Source: ZC4RG35 sp040878345 (lineage in GTDB: Bacteria > Actinomycetota > Acidimicrobiia > Spongiisociales > ZC4RG35). From it: a stretch of 64,000 nt of DNA. Location of the stretch: positions 1 through 64,000 of the forward strand of contig JBBDML010000009.1 in the NCBI GenBank assembly GCA_040878345.1, given 5' to 3'. The position numbers were made by a program, and so were the translations under genes. The notes under the pieces are model-generated. The model was given only the letters and a program-made list of their open reading frames with translations, was not told the origin of the DNA and made no database searches. Shown here piece by piece: positions 63,281 to 64,000 of the stretch; positions within the stretch are counted from its first letter, which is position 1; every line of letters starts with the position of its first letter.

Positions 63281-63300
63281 TCGCTTGGGACAATCGATTG
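63278..63300. promoter_or_regulatory. Tandem LacI-type operators between the CoxL-like and Gfo/Idh/MocA genes
   Basis: CAATCGCTTG (63278-63287, 9 of 10) and the perfect palindrome CAATCGATTG (63291-63300) lie 13 bp apart. The first covers the -35 of the minus-strand CoxL-like promoter. The second lies 11 bp before the TAGGAT -10 of the plus-strand gene, over its -35 position. Both divergent genes would be repressed together. Confidence 0.55.
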
Positions 63301-63311
63301 CAACCCAGGGT

Positions 63312-63317
63312 TAGGAT
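63312..63317 (+). promoter_or_regulatory. -10 element of the Gfo/Idh/MocA gene
   Basis: TAGGAT, 24 bases before the ATG at 63342, identical to the -10 of the AhpD-like operon (54428-54433), which also follows a CAATCGATTG palindrome. Confidence 0.4.
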
Positions 63318-63341
63318 CGTTCCCCGCCCTGAAGGAGTGCG

Positions 63342-64000
63342 ATGGCTGAGAGTGTGAAGGTGGCCAGTGTCGGTCTGGGATGGTGGGGCAAGGAGCTTGC
63401 CCGGGGCGCCAAAGCCGCCGGCATCGAGGTGGTGGCTTGCTACGCACGCACCGAGCAGACCAGAAACGCCTTCGCGGCGGAGGCGGGCTGTGAGCCGGCG
63501 TCGAGTCTCGAAGAGGTCCTCGCCGACCCCACCGTCGACGGCCTGCTCATCGCTACCTCACACGGCAGTCATCGTCAGTTGGTGGAGGCCGGCGCCGGGG
63601 CGGGGAAGCATGTGTTCATCGAGAAACCCCTTGCCCTGTCGGTGGAAGACGCCAAAGCCTGTGTCCGTGCAGCAGAAGCTGCCGGGACCGTGCTTCAGGT
63701 CGGGTTCCAACGACGCCGGTATCCCGCCCACAGGGAGATCAAGCGTCTCATCGATGAGGGCTCGATCGGGGAGATCGAGACGCTGGAGGCGAATCACTCA
63801 CTGCCCAATCGCATTCCCGAGAACGCCTGGCGCTGGGATGAGGGGGAGAGCCCGTTGGGATCGATGACCTCACTCGGCATCCATCAGATCGAGAACTTCC
63901 ACTATCTGGCGGGGCCGATCATCAGAGTGGGCGCGATGTCCCGCCCCGGTCGCTCGGTGTCGATCGACGAGGCGACCGCCCTCGTCTTCGAGTTCGCCGG
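63342..64000 (+). CDS. Gfo/Idh/MocA-family oxidoreductase (N-terminal 219 residues; continues beyond window)
   Basis: Start at ATG 63342 with GGAG upstream (GAAGGAGTGCG). The Rossmann N-terminus is VASVGLGWWGKELARGAKAAG (about 7-27), ATSHGSHRQLVEAGAGAGKHVFIEKPLALS has the conserved EKP cofactor/substrate motif (about 96-98), and RYPAHREIKRLIDEGSIGEIETLEA follows. The gene is open to the window's end. Members oxidise or reduce sugars, inositols or related polyols with NAD(P). It shares the divergent operator region with the CoxL-like gene. Confidence 0.88.
   Translation, partial: MAESVKVASVGLGWWGKELARGAKAAGIEVVACYARTEQTRNAFAAEAGCEPASSLEEVLADPTVDGLLIATSHGSHRQLVEAGAGAGKHVFIEKPLALSVEDAKACVRAAEAAGTVLQVGFQRRRYPAHREIKRLIDEGSIGEIETLEANHSLPNRIPENAWRWDEGESPLGSMTSLGIHQIENFHYLAGPIIRVGAMSRPGRSVSIDEATALVFEFA

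Noticed and set aside
61790..63349. 519-codon plus-strand frame opposite the CoxL-like gene
   Set aside because: The opposite strand has all motifs of a Mo hydroxylase; the plus product is His/Gly/Asp-rich shadow sequence.

Overview
The window is 64 kb of uniformly GC-rich, densely coded chromosome from an actinomycete, most plausibly an acidimicrobiia-like lineage. The pointers are LigD, an F420-type LLM oxidoreductase, many GTG/TTG starts, several apparently leaderless promoters, class III cyclase/TPR regulators and Thr-rich linkers behind lipoprotein signals. The taxonomic call is inference. I saw no rRNA, tRNA, CRISPR array or insertion sequence, and no sign of a large mobile island.

Left part (1-26.5 kb). 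It opens with the 5' end of ligD (minus). A four-gene ABC export locus follows: two ~1000-residue FtsX/MacB-type permeases and two ATPases. Next come a cyclase/TPR regulator, a VapBC toxin-antitoxin pair and a second cyclase/AAA/TPR regulator coupled to a 3Fe-4S ferredoxin. On the minus strand lie a nuclease/lamin-tail gene whose last domain is cut off by an in-frame stop, a TauE-type exporter, a large BNR/sortilin-type propeller protein, a Rieske protein and a cupin-cyclase fusion. An Rrf2 regulator with a divergent small barrel protein and an NfeD/stomatin pair close the section.

Middle (26.6-47 kb). An 8.4 kb gene encodes an NdvB-type cyclic beta-1,2-glucan synthase. Then comes the most striking locus: nine minus-strand genes (46786 down to 36531), almost all overlapping by 1-8 nt. 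They encode a ribose-type ABC importer (lipoprotein, double ATPase, permease), a SnoaL-like protein, a complete three-subunit molybdenum hydroxylase (FAD, 2Fe-2S and Mo subunits), a hydantoinase/oxoprolinase A protein and a DUF917 (S-methylthiohydantoin desulfurase family) protein. I read it as an uptake, ring-hydroxylation and ring-opening pathway for an unknown N-heterocycle.

Right part (47-64 kb). Catabolic genes include an SDR, an LLM oxidoreductase preceded by a 19-residue mini-ORF, an aminotransferase, a KDPG aldolase plus KDG kinase with a divergent GntR regulator, a hydrolase-cyclase fusion, an AhpD-like protein with a CocE-type hydrolase, a LacI repressor, a beta-hydroxyacid dehydrogenase-like protein, an alpha/beta hydrolase, a quinone-oxidoreductase-like protein, an orphan CoxL-like molybdenum subunit and a Gfo/Idh/MocA oxidoreductase. 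A palindrome, CAATCGATTG, and close variants sit on the core promoters around the LacI gene. They look like a previously unrecognised local LacI regulon tying these genes into one pathway.
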